The notes under the pieces are model-generated. The model saw only the letters and a list, made by a program, of their open reading frames with translations, had not been told where the DNA came from and searched no databases. Below are positions 12,408-52,215 of a stretch of DNA of 64,000 nt, in pieces (within the stretch, counting starts at the first letter, position 1; each line of letters opens with the position of its first letter). The position numbers were made by a program, and so were the translations under genes. The DNA is from Ptychodera flava (lineage: Eukaryota; Hemichordata; Enteropneusta; Ptychoderidae): the NCBI RefSeq assembly GCF_041260155.1, contig NC_091928.1:43027327-43091326 (forward strand), in the 5' to 3' direction.

Positions 12408-12917
12408 CTTTGATCTGGAAACAGGTGCACTGGTGAGCAAGATGGGGCGGGCAAAGAAACTTGCCCCGGACTGGTGAACGTTCAATCGCGGTATGCCATT
12501 TATTGTCCTGTTCAAATGGAGAGCTTGACACAACGCAACGACAGGCAGCAGATGTCTTTGTTTTGAAAAACGATAGAACCTTTAACTTCTCAATTTTGTG
12601 CTTCGTGGTGGCGCCCTCAGTGTGCGTCAGTTGTTTACTTGGTTGTTTTATCCCACTGTCCCCAAATCAACCGCCAAGTACAAAAATAAGCCTGGAAATT
12701 AGAATTTTAAAGTTTTCTACTGGCCTATTTTCTCTGTCATCAAATGACTCTGAAGTTAATATCCTAAGAATATGAACATACAAAGCTAGGGAGTTCACTA
12801 AAGGGTCAATTTTTGCAAAGGATGGTGGGAAATTTCTCTTATCCAAAATGGCGACTACTGTGACAGTTTAAACTAAATTTTCTATGTCCAGGATTTCACC
12901 GTCATCCACTTCACCAA
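12408..12917. promoter_or_regulatory. Candidate bidirectional promoter of nurim and LRRIQ1
   Basis: This interval separates the nurim start codon (minus strand) from a probable LRRIQ1 first exon (plus strand). AAAATGGCGAC at 12845-12855 fits the YY1 consensus often found just downstream of start sites. The same ATG opens an eight-codon upstream frame. A good donor, CACCAA|GTAAGA, ends the presumed noncoding exon at 12917. Start sites are inferred, since no TATA box is obvious. Confidence 0.5.
12845..12917 (+). other. LRRIQ1: Probable 5' noncoding exon of LRRIQ1
   Basis: The donor at 12918 can join to the acceptor CTGTAAGCAG at 13855-13864, which lies 17 bases before the LRRIQ1 ATG. The 5' border is unknown and is placed at the YY1-like motif. 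A short upstream reading frame (ATG at 12848, eight codons including the stop) lies inside it. Confidence 0.4.
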
Positions 12918-13083
12918 GTAAGACAGGAAGCGATAAGCGAATCCTATGGTAAAATGAGTGGATATTGGTAGGTGTTATCTTACTTTTAGTGCAGAGGTTT
13001 CTTATAGTGCAGTGACGCTTTTTAGCGTTACCACGGGTACAGCGTATGTTTATGTTGCCAATGCTACTGCGAATGGTCTATAC

Positions 13084-13112
13084 CACCGTCCCTCCTGGGT
13101 GGAGGGACGGTG
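13084..13112. repeat. 12 bp perfect inverted repeat (hairpin)
   Basis: CACCGTCCCTCC and its exact complement GGAGGGACGGTG are separated by TGGGT. It lies in the presumed first intron of LRRIQ1, near the promoter. No poly-T tract or coding context suggests a terminator; it may be the core of a small MITE. Confidence 0.8.
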
Positions 13113-13881
13113 TCTATACTAATGTTGTGTACCACGAAATACCACACTGTCATTACAGACTCGAGTGGAAATTCGAGATTTCCAAACTGGACATGACCTT
13201 CAAATTTACTGTACGTAACGTTTCCGTCTTATAACAAATCATGGGAAATGCCATAAAGGTCAGTCTAGCAATAATGTTACAGGCACTGCAGCTGCCGTTT
13301 TGGTGGTATAACCGTAAAACTTCAACTTTCTGTTGTAACTTGTACCTTGGACGTAGCAGAGAGTCGCTGCTACCTCCATGCTTGTACTGATAAGATAGAC
13401 TTTGAAATCTACCGATAGAAATTTACTGCCCTGAATATTATTTGTTAAAAAAAAGTGTGAAAACGCCCTGAATCCTAACAATGTAATCACGATGAAAAGT
13501 CTTTTTACCCAAGTGAGGTACAGTGGAAGTGAGACCCACTCTCCACGCTTTGCCATGTCACTCCAGTCTCAGGAACTTGAAGTAAATTGTCTTCAATCAC
13601 CTCTTCACTCAAACATTGGTCTTACATTGTTAATTTCAATCACAGAGGTAGTCCTCTACTAATGAAAGGGAACTAAAAGTCTCCCAAAGATTATAGTTAG
13701 TAAGACCATAAAGAGGTATGTTATCATAAAAAGACAATCCAGCGATTGACAGATTTCATTCTGAAAATGGCAAATTATATTTGTAAAACGTTTCAAATAT
13801 CCAGATCACAGAACTGCACATGTGCTGAAAAATCCTACTCGCAAGTCTACCCAGCTGTAAGCAGCATTTGGTAACACAAGA

Positions 13882-40594
<26,713 letters not shown>

Positions 40595-42122
40595 TGATAT
40601 GGCCAATCAGTGGCTTGTATTTTTCTACGTTGCTCTTTGTAAACTTTCTTTGACTGTAGAAAGTGAATATTATGCTGTATGCAGTACATATGAATCCTGA
40701 ATCTCCATTTAATGCAAAGAATTCCTCCAAATCTCCCCCTTAAAGGTGACAAGACGGGAGGGATTATGACAACAATAGAGAAGATGCCCTTGACTTTCAG
40801 CAAGGCCATACAGAAAGTCTTAGAGCATTTCGGTTTTCTTGATCAGATTTTGAGAAAATTTCCAAACAGTATCATTTATTTGTGGGAGTGTTTGGCCCCC
40901 CACCGTAACTATGCTGTGGTGAAATCTATAAAGACCTGTGTGAAAAATTTTAATAAGCTATTCTGGGTATCATTGATGTCTTCAATAAATTGATACCCAA
41001 CTTGAATATTGTGAAGACACTCAATTTACGTGAATGAACAAAATGGCCATTGTCATGGTAACACGCTCAGGGCAAAGGTCATCCTTTCAGTCATGTCAGT
41101 GTGTTGTATTGTATGTTTTAAGAAATGCCCTGAAAGAACCCTGATATTCAATATTGATTTCTTTGAAATGAACCAAAACTTTTAATGGTCGTTTTTTTCA
41201 TATATTTGATAATAATTTTCTGGTTCTCCAGATGAATCCAAAGATATAAGCATATTTTGGTCCAGAGTTTATCAATTGCTCACTTTGTTTGACGTTCAAG
41301 GAAAGTGACATTGTATAAAGTGTTATGTAACTGCCACAAGAGATAAGCTGAATGCAATTATTTCTTTGTGAAAGGAGCTAGATAAGCCCTAGGATAGCAA
41401 GGATATTCAGCTTTTGAAACCCAACTCACAGAGGTCAAAGTGTGTTTGGAAGCCTGCCCTCACCTTTAGCCCCCGTGGTATCAACTGAATAGGCTGTACA
41501 ACAATTGCAATGTCAAATGGCACAAACCATTTTCAGGGGGTGTTTATTGTTGTGATGAATAACATGGGGTATATCATTTCATTTGCACTTCTTTCTTTTG
41601 GAGAGCATGTGTGAAAGAGATTTTGAAAACTGAAGAGTGTGCTGTTCTGCAAATTATATCATATAGTGCAACATGTACGTTCTGATGGACATCAGTTTCA
41701 AAGTCAGACCATTGTTTCTAAAACCTAATGGCCAATAAACTATTAGATGGCCATACAGTGAATTCAAACGTCCTTTGATATACAGTAGTTACAACCACCG
41801 GACACAAAGGTCTGTAAAGTCTCTATAATAACTTGAGCAACTTATTTTTTTCCATGCACAGTGTTCTGATTGAAACAGTGAATTTGGGTTTTCTTAGGGA
41901 GTTGTCTCAAATCTGTGGGATGCAAATGGACCCCCTATGATTATGTTAATTTGTGACTATGCAGTTTTTCCCAATGTTCTTCAGTCTTGGATTGGACAAT
42001 GGAGAGATTTTTGAGTCATGGAGATATTATTTGCTCTTTTTGATACTTTGTACATACGTTTTTTACTTTCAATGTTAATATTGGTGCGCCTTTGGTAATA
42101 TTTATGATTGTGAGACAATAAA
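40595..42122 (+). other. LRRIQ1: LRRIQ1 3' untranslated region and candidate poly(A) signals
   Basis: No coding frame of note follows the stop codon. AATAAA occurs at 40984-40989, 0.4 kb after the stop, and again at 42117-42122 in the context GAGACAATAAAATTTGGCA, which looks like a genuine cleavage region. Short and long 3' ends are both possible. Confidence 0.5.
42117..42122 (+). terminator. AATAAA poly(A) signal, candidate distal LRRIQ1 end
   Basis: A perfect hexamer preceded by a T-rich stretch. A TATG microsatellite starts about 60 bp further on. Use is inferred from position only. Confidence 0.45.
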
Positions 42123-42183
42123 ATTTGGCAATTGTCAATAAGAAACAACAATACTCATTTTGTATATACACATGTACATCTTA

Positions 42184-42256
42184 TGCATGCATGTATATGT
42201 ATGTGCGTGTATGTATGTATGTACCAGTATGTATGTATGTATGTATGCATGTATAA
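42184..42256. repeat. GTAT/GCAT microsatellite
   Basis: An interrupted (GTAT)n run with a few GCAT and GTGC units. The Tyr/Val/Cys-rich frame across it is an artefact. Confidence 0.9.
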
Positions 42257-42829
42257 AATAGCATGTAGGTATTTATGTATGTATGACATTGTATATACCG
42301 TATGTATACATGTATGTTTTTATTACTATTTTGAATCCAATTTCACCATCACATCATGCACCATAGACCTCCGTTTTTAAGGTCTATGCATGCACATATA
42401 AATTATTACTTTAATTCAATTATTTTCTTCTCAGTCTTTAGTTCACTTTTTTGTGATTTTAACACCAAAGTGCTTTCACAAGAGGCACTTGAATGTGCCA
42501 ATGCTATGGTCACAATCTGTTTGGCTGTGTGTATATGTCTGCCTGTTTGTAACGTTATGAAAATTTACACGGAACGTTTGTGCCAAGGGAATTCACAATG
42601 TGAGTAGAGATCTGTGAAAAAAAATTGTATACACACAACATAGTATTTGTATGTTACGTTTTTTTCAAATTATATTTTCTTTTGATAACTATAAGAATAT
42701 TGAGCATGTTCATATCCCAGCAATGCATTCTGGGTAATGAGCCCTGTGTAGTGTGTGAAGTTTTGTACAACTACCATCTATGGTACAACACAATTAATGT
42801 ATAACAATGTGTAATTAAAAAATGTGAGT

Positions 42830-44131
42830 CATTGACAATGACATAGTCCCCGCTTGTAATTGGGAATTTGTCAGTGCATTCATTGAAGTACTAAATTGAA
42901 GTCAATATGATGCACATGAATAGAGAAATGAGGGTACCAAAAACCTGTCTTTAACTGATGCCTATATTGAATTGGATTGTAAACAAATCAATATTAGTAC
43001 GAATGGCATAGGATATGTCCTTCAACCAAGTTGAACAGAATTACCATAGGTATGTTATATGAACTGGTTCTTGATATGTCAAAATTCAACAAATCTACAA
43101 GAAACTGGCCTTATAGCTAGGCATGTCTGAGTAACAGCTCTTGACATAAAAAAAATCAGAAGGCCAGATGAATAAAGAGTGCCTTTGTAAGGACAGAACA
43201 GACTTGCTATCATTAGCTACTGATACTGCTAAATGTCTTTCTTGACTGTTAAATCTTTGTATGATCAACATCTGCAGCAAGTGTAATCAAAACACTGTGA
43301 GATCAACATATGTGTCTTATTTCATTAAAGTTTATGCAATATTTCTGGACATGTCACCCTGATTATGAAAATTCATTAAAAATTAAATAAGAAAATCTGC
43401 AGTTAATTGGAATGATATTGCTAAATGTCTTTGCATGTTATTAGAACACTGTAAATTAATATCTGCACAAACTGATGCAGTATTTCTAGACATATCACAC
43501 TAATTATGAAAGTTTATTATATATTCTAAACAAATTAGCAATTCATTGAAATGATACTGCTAAATGTCTTTGTACACTATTACAGCATGGTTTACTCTAC
43601 ATCTGTATACCCAGTTAACTTGAGTTTCATCAAATTTGATGCAGTATTTCTGGACATATCAACCCCATCACAAAAATTAAATATGCAAATTAGTAATTAA
43701 TTGATTGATAATATACTGGTAAATGTCTTTGTGCACTTTTACAGCTCTGGTCCATCAACATCTATACCGTTTCATCAAATTTGAATTAGCCTCCCTTGAC
43801 ATAAATCATCCAAATTATGAATATTCATTGAAAATGCAAATTAGAAATTAAATGGCAATTTAATACAGCCATATGTCTTTGTGTGCTAGTAGAACTATGT
43901 GTGACCATAATCTGTATAAAGTTTCATCAAAATTGGCACAGTCTCTTTGAAAAGAGAACTTTTTGACAAAAATCACTAACTGTATGCAAAATAGCCCTAA
44001 TTATACATGCCATGGCCATATGTATGTCATAGTATATTATATCTATGCACCAATTTTGAAAGGATCAGCTGAGGCATGTCTGAGATATCATCGTGGATGG
44101 ACGGACCCATAAGTCTCCCTGAACTAAAAAG
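42830..44131 (-). mobile_element. AGTCCC...GGGACT element, reverse copy (C)
   Basis: Read on the minus strand it begins at about 44125 with AGTTCAGGGAGACTTATGGG, then GTCCGTCC, then the unique AT-rich tail with monomers of about 150 bp (AAATGTCTTTG recurring near 43234, 43423, 43562 and 43721). It ends CAAGCGGGGACTATGTCATT at about 42830. The GATACGATCC-type monomers of copy A are largely missing, so it is a different internal deletion of the same family. Confidence 0.65.
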
Positions 44132-44728
44132 CAATTTTCATGGCTGATAATTATTTAAGGCATCATTTATTTTTTCTTATTAATTTTTAGAAATGAAACA
44201 TTTTACCCTACATTTTTCTGTTGGAAATGAAAAACACCAGTTTTCACTAAAGCTGAGCCATAAATTGTTTTTAATTTTCAACACAGTCTCATCTAGGAAA
44301 GTTGGCTTAAAAATCATGGCATTACAATCAGATGTAGAATCATGAGAATTTAAGTTCTTGGTTCTGAAACTGATTTTCAATAGGCTGAAAAAACATTGAA
44401 ACTGCAGACTTTCTTTGAGTGTTTAGAGACCAGGAAACCGCAAAAAAAGATACCCTATTTTATCAACATCACATATAGCAGTTATTTCTTTACTAACCCT
44501 TTATATACTATCAGATGGAAAAATAAGTGGCTTTCTTCAAATTGATAGAAAAGTTTGTCCCATCAACTATGAAAAACTACCACAAAATTCTTCATTCAAC
44601 CAATGCCAATAATGCTATAATTTAGGAAATGTTTTTTTTCGAATTATCACCAAAACGAGATCTGTAAAATTTTAAGAAACGCTGCCCCGCTGGTACAATA
44701 GAGTGAAAGGGAGGTTTTATGGGAACGG
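44132..44728. other. No feature seen
   Basis: AT-rich intergenic sequence between the reverse repeat copy and the promoter-like block. No exon chain or repeat was recognised. Confidence 0.4.
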
Positions 44729-44875
44729 CCTTTTTCCCGCCATCAGTTGCAAGGAAGCCCTAGACCGATTGGAGGTCGTTAACCTTTTACCCGGGGATTT
44801 GACCAATCATTGGCCTTGTTTGTCGTCCCGCCATATTGCTTGACGGTATCCTCGTGTGACTCTTCTATCGCGAAG
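44729..44875 (+). promoter_or_regulatory. Candidate housekeeping-type promoter and noncoding first exon
   Basis: In order are TTTTTCCCGCCAT (E2F-like), CCAATCATTGG (CCAAT box on both strands) and CCCGCCATATTG (YY1-like). They are followed by about 40 bases and a strong donor, GCGAAG|GTAAGG, at 44876. CpG is raised here and for the next 1 kb. The nearest coding exons in the same direction begin at 61004, with a weaker candidate at 52929. A transcript through a long first intron is inferred. Confidence 0.5.
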
Positions 44876-47761
44876 GTAAGGCGAAATATTATAAATATCG
44901 TCAATATATTGGATGATATTTACATTATTTTAGACGATCGAATATCAAGGCTAAGAGAAGATTGCCATTTGGTCCCCAAACAGCTGTTTTTTATACATGT
45001 TTACGTTTGACATTCGCCTATTTTCGCCATCTAAAATATATAATGGCAGCCATGCTAATAATGCATGTGTGTGTGTCATGTTGGTCGTGTTTGAAAAAAA
45101 TCTACTCCTTGAGAGTCAGAAAAAAATGTCGAAATGACGTCCAACCTGTTGCTAAGCATCGTTTCAACGGAGCTAGCCTCTTTTGTTTCGGTGATAAGGA
45201 TGTGATATAGCTACTGTGCTCGGTGCTCTGACCACGTTGAGTTCCCAAAATGTCCTGTGGCCGAGGTTAAGCGCGGCACATTTTCAAAAAGTCAGGCATA
45301 CGCATATCTTGGCCTTGACGTGATCTGACGAGACATTTCTGAACGTCAATTCCGCTTTTGTCGCATTTCTTGGACAAATTCAAACCCAATAATTTGCATC
45401 GGAGTGTTGTTAGTACTAAATTGTGGTTGGCACAAGAAAAACATCTGGTTCCACACACTTGGAGACCCGGCGTGGGAAATGCTCCGAAGCATGTGAAGTG
45501 TCTGCGCCGCCAAGGCTTTAGTTTAGTATGCGTCAAATGGTTCAACTTGTGAGCCATTCGTTCATTCATTTCGTTGACCGCGCTGGCTGTGGGTTTATGG
45601 ACACGAGCTTCTGGCAACCGACCGAGTTGGTACGGTGGTCCACGCGTGATTTCGATGTGCTGAGTAATCGTCGTTGAAAACTTTTGATGGAATGTCGACC
45701 CAGTGCCGTGAGCGTTACAATAACATGTGTAAAGCTGGCAAATGTGACAAAATCATGTGACGACGATGCTTCTCGGGCGCTCAGAATTCTGTCATTCAGC
45801 TAACAATGTGCCACAGCGAGTTGAGTTTTCTATTATAGTGATAAGTTTGTGTAGCAGGGTGTCTGACTGCCAGAGCATCGGAATTTGGGGAACACTGTCA
45901 AACTGCAGCTATTGCGTTGGGCAAGTTCTGTGAATAAAGTCGGTGAGCCACACATTGTCTGCTAGTTGCAAAAGAAGCTTTCCTTTGAAACCATGCCTAC
46001 TTTCCTATGGCAACTAAGATGACTGCCAGAGGTCAGACTAACAGGTCAACTTATATGTTATACTAGGAACCTGTCTACTGTTAGTGTTAGGGGGTCAAGT
46101 GAAGTACTCCATCTTGGTGGCATTGCATATGGAGCAGAACTTATTGTCACTGTGAAACAGTGACGCATATTTTTAAACAGTAATCTATACTTCACAAGTC
46201 TTCAGGTTAATAACGTGATCTATATAAGTCTAACACCGGACCATTTTTTGTCACTTTTCCCTTTCATTTGCATCATCAAATGTTCCAATAGATTGATTCT
46301 AAGTTTGAACAATGTCACCCTCTATCAATAGCAGCATTGCTGAGTAAATTTCAAACTCACCCCAAATGTTGTGTTCAAGGATGGTATCGTACTGTAATAA
46401 TGACAACTCAAAACTGAATAATTATGTTGGTATGGTGTAATTCTTGCAAGCAACACTACATATCGGCCAGTGTGCCCTCTAAGCCTATTTGGCGCGCCAT
46501 GACTCATGAATGTTCTCTATGACACAATGAAAATTTTCAGTTGAATAGGAGATTATACATTGTGACTCAAGAAAATTTCTCAAATTTTTCAATTGACTCA
46601 AAAGTTTCCTGAAATCTCCTTTGTTAGAGGGACACTAACACTGGCTACCTATGCTTTCCAAATGGTGGTTACCCTATCTGTAAATTCAATACATATATGT
46701 GAATCATTTGTTTTACCACTTTTTATATACATGTGTATCTATTATAGCTGGTACCACATGAAATTTACAGTGTTTATACAAGACTTGTTTTGAGATCTTA
46801 AGAAATCTGGTCCCTTCTTACTGATAAATATGTCTGAGATCAGATCATACGTGGTTACCAGGTAGCAGATTTTGAGTGACAAAAGTTTGATTATTCATCC
46901 AGAACTCATGATGTAACATGCTTATATTATTAGGGTCACGTAATTGTCTTGACCTATTATAAATTTGCAGAAGCCTTATAATGGGTGCATTCCCCATTGA
47001 TCATAAAATTGTAGCATAAGTAGATCTGTCCTCGAAAAGGTCAATGCCAATAAAATCTAAACAACATTGACACTCGCATGGGTTCATGTACTTTTCACCC
47101 AATTGGATTATGGGAAATATTGTGGAGTTGAAAGTTCACCAGGTGAAAAGGTGTGTTTTCTTCCAAAGTGAAATTGTCACTTTTATTGCCTATGCTGAAC
47201 TGGGCTTAGGGTCAACGTATGATTTGCCAGTAATTTCTCTATGGTTCATTGGATTCATTATGTTTTATCATCATTTATTATGAATAGAATGAGTTTTGCT
47301 ATCCAGGTGTGTCTGAAATTTTCCAATTTCTGCACCAGAAACTGTCTTACTGCAAATATGCTTGTCCTGACCTTCATCCAGGTCACTGACAGCTATAAAG
47401 ATTGTTGTGTGCTCAATAGATGAAGAGCTCTGATTTCAGAATCATGGTTGAATATCAGTGCCAGCTTTCATGGCTGATAGATTATGCTTATCAACAACAC
47501 AACAACTAGAGATGTTCACAGTTACCAGCAGAGTCTGAGTCGTCAATTCATCTTGTTTGAATTTAATACGAATCCCATTTTTGCAAAGAAGTGGATCTAT
47601 GTGAATCAGTTTCTCAAGAATAGCTTCACAGGATGACAGTGTTTACAAAGCAAGCACTTCTCAGAGTAATCATTGATGAGATAACATTTCCTGTTTGGTC
47701 AAGAAGGATACTCTATAATCTCCCAAATAATTGCTACCTAAATATCGGTATGTCAGATAGG
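44876..47761. other. CpG-richer stretch, then AT-rich sequence; no gene recognised
   Basis: CpG stays frequent to about 45960. That part contains several open frames on both strands without family resemblance. Beyond it the sequence is ordinary AT-rich noncoding DNA, possibly the first intron of the right-end gene. Confidence 0.4.
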
Positions 47762-47854
47762 TAACCCTTTCAACATCATGGTTTGGCCCAAACCCTTTGT
47801 TGGGAATGGTAATTGTGGACCCGTTCACAGTGAGTTTAGGGGTGAACAGGTTAA
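47762..47854. mobile_element. piggyBac-type MITE (copy 6), reverse orientation
   Basis: TAACCCTTTCAACATCATGG and GGTTTGGCCCAAACC at the left, and TTTAGGGGTGAACAGGTTAA at the right. It is diverged from the copies at 10614 and 33130. Confidence 0.75.
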
Positions 47855-50800
47855 TCCTCCTTCCAAGCTGTATTTATTTCTATGGTTTGACTATGGAGCC
47901 TGGTAGAAAGAGGATTAATCTGTCTCCGGTTTTTGCTCAGCAAGAAATATTTTCAATATTTGGCATGTTTTGTTATTTTAAAATATGTTTTTTGAGTTTT
48001 TCCATGACTCGAGCTAATTTCTCTGTTCCTTTAGTCAGAATGTATGTATTACGTCTATGGAATTGTTGTGATGAAAACAATTATCTGTTATCAGGTCAAA
48101 GACCCTTGGCTTGTTGGTATCATGGCATGGTTAGAGTGAAGCATCTGGTGACCTCTGTACATCCGTGTGATGTATGGTTCATGTACAATAATGAGAATAA
48201 ATATGGCATGTTTTCAGAGAAATCATGTGCAGATAAAAAGTGAAGGTTGTTCAAAACAAGAATATAAGGAATCAGAATAATTTTCCTAGCAGTGTTAAAG
48301 TAAGATTTATTCAAAAGATGTGCGTTTAGTTCAGTTTCTTCAATGTCAATTTTCTGCTCAAAATGCTTCAATAAATTTCAAGTATTAAACGAATACTGAG
48401 ATGAATTTTGATACTTCAAAAACACCCATCTATTTTCAGACTATTAGATATTACCTCTATTTAAATGGGCATTGAACGGATGACTTGTGAAAGCAAATGG
48501 TACTTGTGGGTGAATTTAGCGGCAATGTTATTGAAAATTTTTCAGAATTTCATCAAAATTCAGTCAGGTAAATTGCAGGGATGTAGACAATTTTAGTTAC
48601 AGGTGGCAAAAATAAAAGTACAGGCGGTTACAATTAGTGTATGTTGTGCACATAAAGTTTGTGCAAAATGTCGTCGTTTTTTACTAAATCTAAATTTTCA
48701 CAGCCAGCAAATTTTAGCTGACAGCTGGTTGTTTTTGCTGACCACCGGCTATTTTCTACTTCACTAAAATTGTAAAGTGTAGCCGTTTTGGAGAAAGGGA
48801 GGTAGCTTTTGTGAGAGGCTGTGTGCCCTGACACCTTACTGTACATCTGCTTGGTGTTTGAGTGTAATGGTGTGTGTTTATCAACAGTAGAAGCTTACCA
48901 AAGATGGCAAGTAGACTTTGCGGTCTTATCACATACACCAGTAATTATAATAACAGCAGATGAGACAGATCAAATCAATTCTTGGTTTGATCAGAAAACA
49001 AAGCATAAGGTATGACTCAGATATGTGGATGTGTTTTGTGTATATACACCCATGGACACGTACTTTGCACTTTCTCATTACCTGTTCAGGCTGCATAAAT
49101 CCAGAAATATTTACCCCCGTTATAAGCTATGTTTGTGAGGGCTATCAATTTTAAAGCCCTATAAACTAGACCTCAGCCAGGCACCTCACTAAGTTGCTCC
49201 CTGACAGCTTGTGGAAGAGTCTGTATCAATTCAGTGGATATTTGTGCACGTGCACAGAGACTTACTTGATACAACTTAGTACCAGAATAATTCACAAGTG
49301 AATCTACGTAATCTTCGCTTGTTTTCATACCTTTTAATTGCTGATTATCTAAAATGGGTCTGATTCTTGCTCCATGACTTAGCAAATAGACCACATAATG
49401 TAGCATCATTTGCTGAAGGTGTGGCTTTTACTGAAATATTTTATACGTTTGTTAATTTTCTTGCTCCCTGATATCACCTGTGTGTTTTTTAGCATGTTTC
49501 CCATTTACATGCCAGTGTTATACTTGATAGTCAATGTGCTTGTTGTTTTCCACAAATGCATTGTATATGGGATATACCTAGATTTTATAGACTCCAAAGC
49601 GATTTACAATAATGCAGCCAGTAGATCACTCAAATTCATTACTCCCTAATATCAAACAATCCTATAATTAAAAAAATAACACCATTTGATTAAGATTAAA
49701 GGCACAATCCTTTAATAAAAGTAATAACACCATCTGATAAAGATGGAAGCTGCTGAAGTAGATAAGGTATTACTTCATCAACACAGAAAACATGCTGCTG
49801 AAAATGACACATCTTCAACAGTGGTGTGTCCACTCAGAAAACAGGCTAACAAATCAAAACACATTGTTCTTGGAAGCCTTGGACAGAAGGCCATACATTG
49901 TGCTATACCAATGATCCGATGAGGTGTTCTAGTTTTTTTATTGCTGTTTACTTGAAATCCCTGGTGTGTAACAGGCAGCTCACAATTTTTATATATGATT
50001 GTCTTAACCTGTCCAGGACACAAAACATGCTGAAACAAGCATGCTGTTTGCGAGGACATTACGGTGTGAGTTGTCTCAGGTAAACGTTACGAACAATAAT
50101 ACAGTGTTCCTTTGTCTGTTGTCAACAGATATCGCAGACATGAACACTTTTGTTTCAAATAAGAATGGATTTAGTAAAAATTTTATCATTTTGTGACTAT
50201 TGCTGGAGTTACAGAACGGACGTGCCCTGAAGAAGTTGTTCAGTAGTGCCGATAAATATTTGCAAAGGAACATCCAAGAGCACATTGTTGTCTATTCTTT
50301 GCTTGTCAAGCACTGCCATCGAAATTCATTCTTATAGTGGCTCAGTGGTTTTTGCAAACATCTACTGCATCAGTAATGGAATGTTTCTCCTATAACCGTG
50401 AACTAATATCTTGCACGCCTGAAAAGATATCAGTCAGGGAAACAGTTATGTATGAGACATTTCATCATACGTAGCTGTACAGTACCAAGTACTGTAAATG
50501 TCACACGTTAACATTCATCACAGGGATTTAGAGTGTTATATTTCCAATACTGCCACACATTGTTGGAGTTCTGAGCCACAAGGATATTAAAAAACGATTG
50601 ATGGCTTTTATTAATCCACCCAGTGATGTACAGACAGTCAAAGAAAAGCAGCCTGGCACAGTTGGAATCTTGTTTAAAGGCGAAATTGGCTTTTTGTAAG
50701 GTGAGAAAGTACTGTACAATCAGATACAAAGAATGTCGGGATGACCTTGTACTGGCTCCCTCGCAGGTGACTTGGTCTCTCTCGGACCCTGATCATTGAA

Positions 50801-51268
50801 GTCTCTTCACATGCTAATAGCAAAGGTAACGATATATGACACAATAAAATATGCCAATGTGATTTTAATATGTTGATGCTTATCCAATAGTGGAAACACG
50901 TGGAGTGATCAGTGTGTTCAATGAATATTTTTAACAGACTTGAGTGCTTGATCTGGTACATTTAAATTGGTGAAAACCTGCCAAAATATGAGGAAAAAAA
51001 TCACAGATATAGAAAACTTTGGTTTGACAAAGGATAGCAACAGCAATGCTGGGATGATGGTGTATTTAGGAAATATTACATGTACATGTGAATGCCTGAC
51101 TGTACCTACTATTTAATGTCAGGATGGCATTGCAATTACTACAGTAATCCCAAATTTGCACGAGAGATGTACTCATACAAAAAACCATGCAACCAGGTTG
51201 TTGCATCAAAACTGCTGGCGTTTTGTGTCGTACCGCTGAAAATTGTCCAACACCGTTAATAGCTGACA
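47855..51268. other. No supported gene
   Basis: AT-rich sequence with only short open frames. At 48575-48790 there are mirrored cysteine-free motifs (ACAGGTGGC, CTGACCACCGGC) that may be a decayed transposon, but no matching ends could be found. Confidence 0.4.
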
Positions 51269-51544
51269 TTAACCCTTTTCCTGCCAAGTCCATATTCACC
51301 ACCAGGTCAAGATGGTTGAAATTAATGAAACACAACATATTCCATATGATGTATTTTATACTGTACATTTGAAGGCTGTTGAAAACATAATACCGTAAAG
51401 TTGATTTTTTTTGGACAAAAGATGCTATAACATACCAAGCCAAGTGGGTGAAAATACGTCATGTTTTGGCTCAATACCGCTTTTTACTGACTTGGCTGAT
51501 GGGGAAGTGATACAGTTATTACTGTCTGGCAGGAAAAGGGTTAA
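51269..51544. mobile_element. piggyBac-type MITE, 276 bp
   Basis: TTAACCCTTTTCCTGCCAAG at the left and its complement GGCAGGAAAAGGGTTAA at the right, with TTAA at both ends. The terminal CCCTTT and TTAA fit the piggyBac superfamily. Subterminal GCCAAGT/ACTTGGC copies also occur inside. It is a separate family from the 92 bp element. Confidence 0.85.
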
Positions 51545-51856
51545 GAGATTATATAGCGCTGCACAGCATTCCATAATTCAAAGGGGTAAGGTTGCATTGA
51601 AGTGAGTGTGACCTTTGACCTCTCAGCTATGTGAAAACTCAGAAAATTTTATTAATACAGCTTGATCCAAACTCATTATAAAAGACACTGATTTGTTTTT
51701 CAATGGACATTTTTCAGACGTTTTGGAACATAGATGAAAAGTTTTGTATACCAGGGACCATTTTTGCTATCCTGTAATCCGATTTGGAATCTGGTAACAT
51801 GATGGAGGAACCACAGCAAAATATCCTGGTGTACTGCCCTCAACATAAATACAGTT

Positions 51857-52215
51857 TAGGAGAATGCATCTCTGGGAAAGATATTCAGACTCTCAAATTT
51901 TTACAATATTCTTTTGGCCTGCCACTTGTGCGGGCTCATTTTGGAGCTAAAGGAGAAGATAATGTTTTGCACAAGCTTAGTTTTGTGAATATTGGGAATG
52001 TTATATTCCCCTTTAGAGACAACTCAGAGAATTGTGGCCATTTTAAATTTGAAATATTGGTATAGCATTAAAATAATGGGTAATTTGTTTCTCTTGTACC
52101 AACATTTGCACAGAGACCCCAATATTTAGAAAGAGAAAAGTTTTAAAAGTTTGCTTGAGGAAAGTGAACAAAAGTTCAAGTCCTTCATTTTCGAGGTGCA
52201 AACATGTAAACTTCT
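51857..52215. mobile_element. TTAA-flanked MITE (copy 10), decayed ends
   Basis: AGAATGCATCTCTGGGAAAG, the ATTCAGACTCTCAAATTTTT block, CTGCCACTTGTGCGGGCTCA and CATTTTCGAGGTGCAAACAT follow the forward family order. The TTAA ends are lost. Confidence 0.75.

Noticed and set aside
12086..12636. CTCF-like GGCGC(C/T) motifs near the divergent promoter
   Set aside because: Only the core matches; flanking consensus positions do not, and such short matches are expected by chance.
13020..13060. RFX X-box-like sequence (GTTACCACGGGTAC) near LRRIQ1
   Set aside because: The right half-site does not fit the X-box consensus, although a ciliary gene would be expected to have one.
13260..13556. Minus-strand 98-residue frame with a hydrophobic start (MAKRGEWVSLPL), considered as nurim exon 1
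   Set aside because: The exon at 12248-12407 already gives a nurim-like first helix, correct phase and the expected total length. This frame has no junction into exon 2 and lies within LRRIQ1's first intron.
48575..48790. Possible third hAT-like element (CAGGGATGTAG start, ACCGGC motifs)
   Set aside because: No matching inverted end or target duplication could be found.
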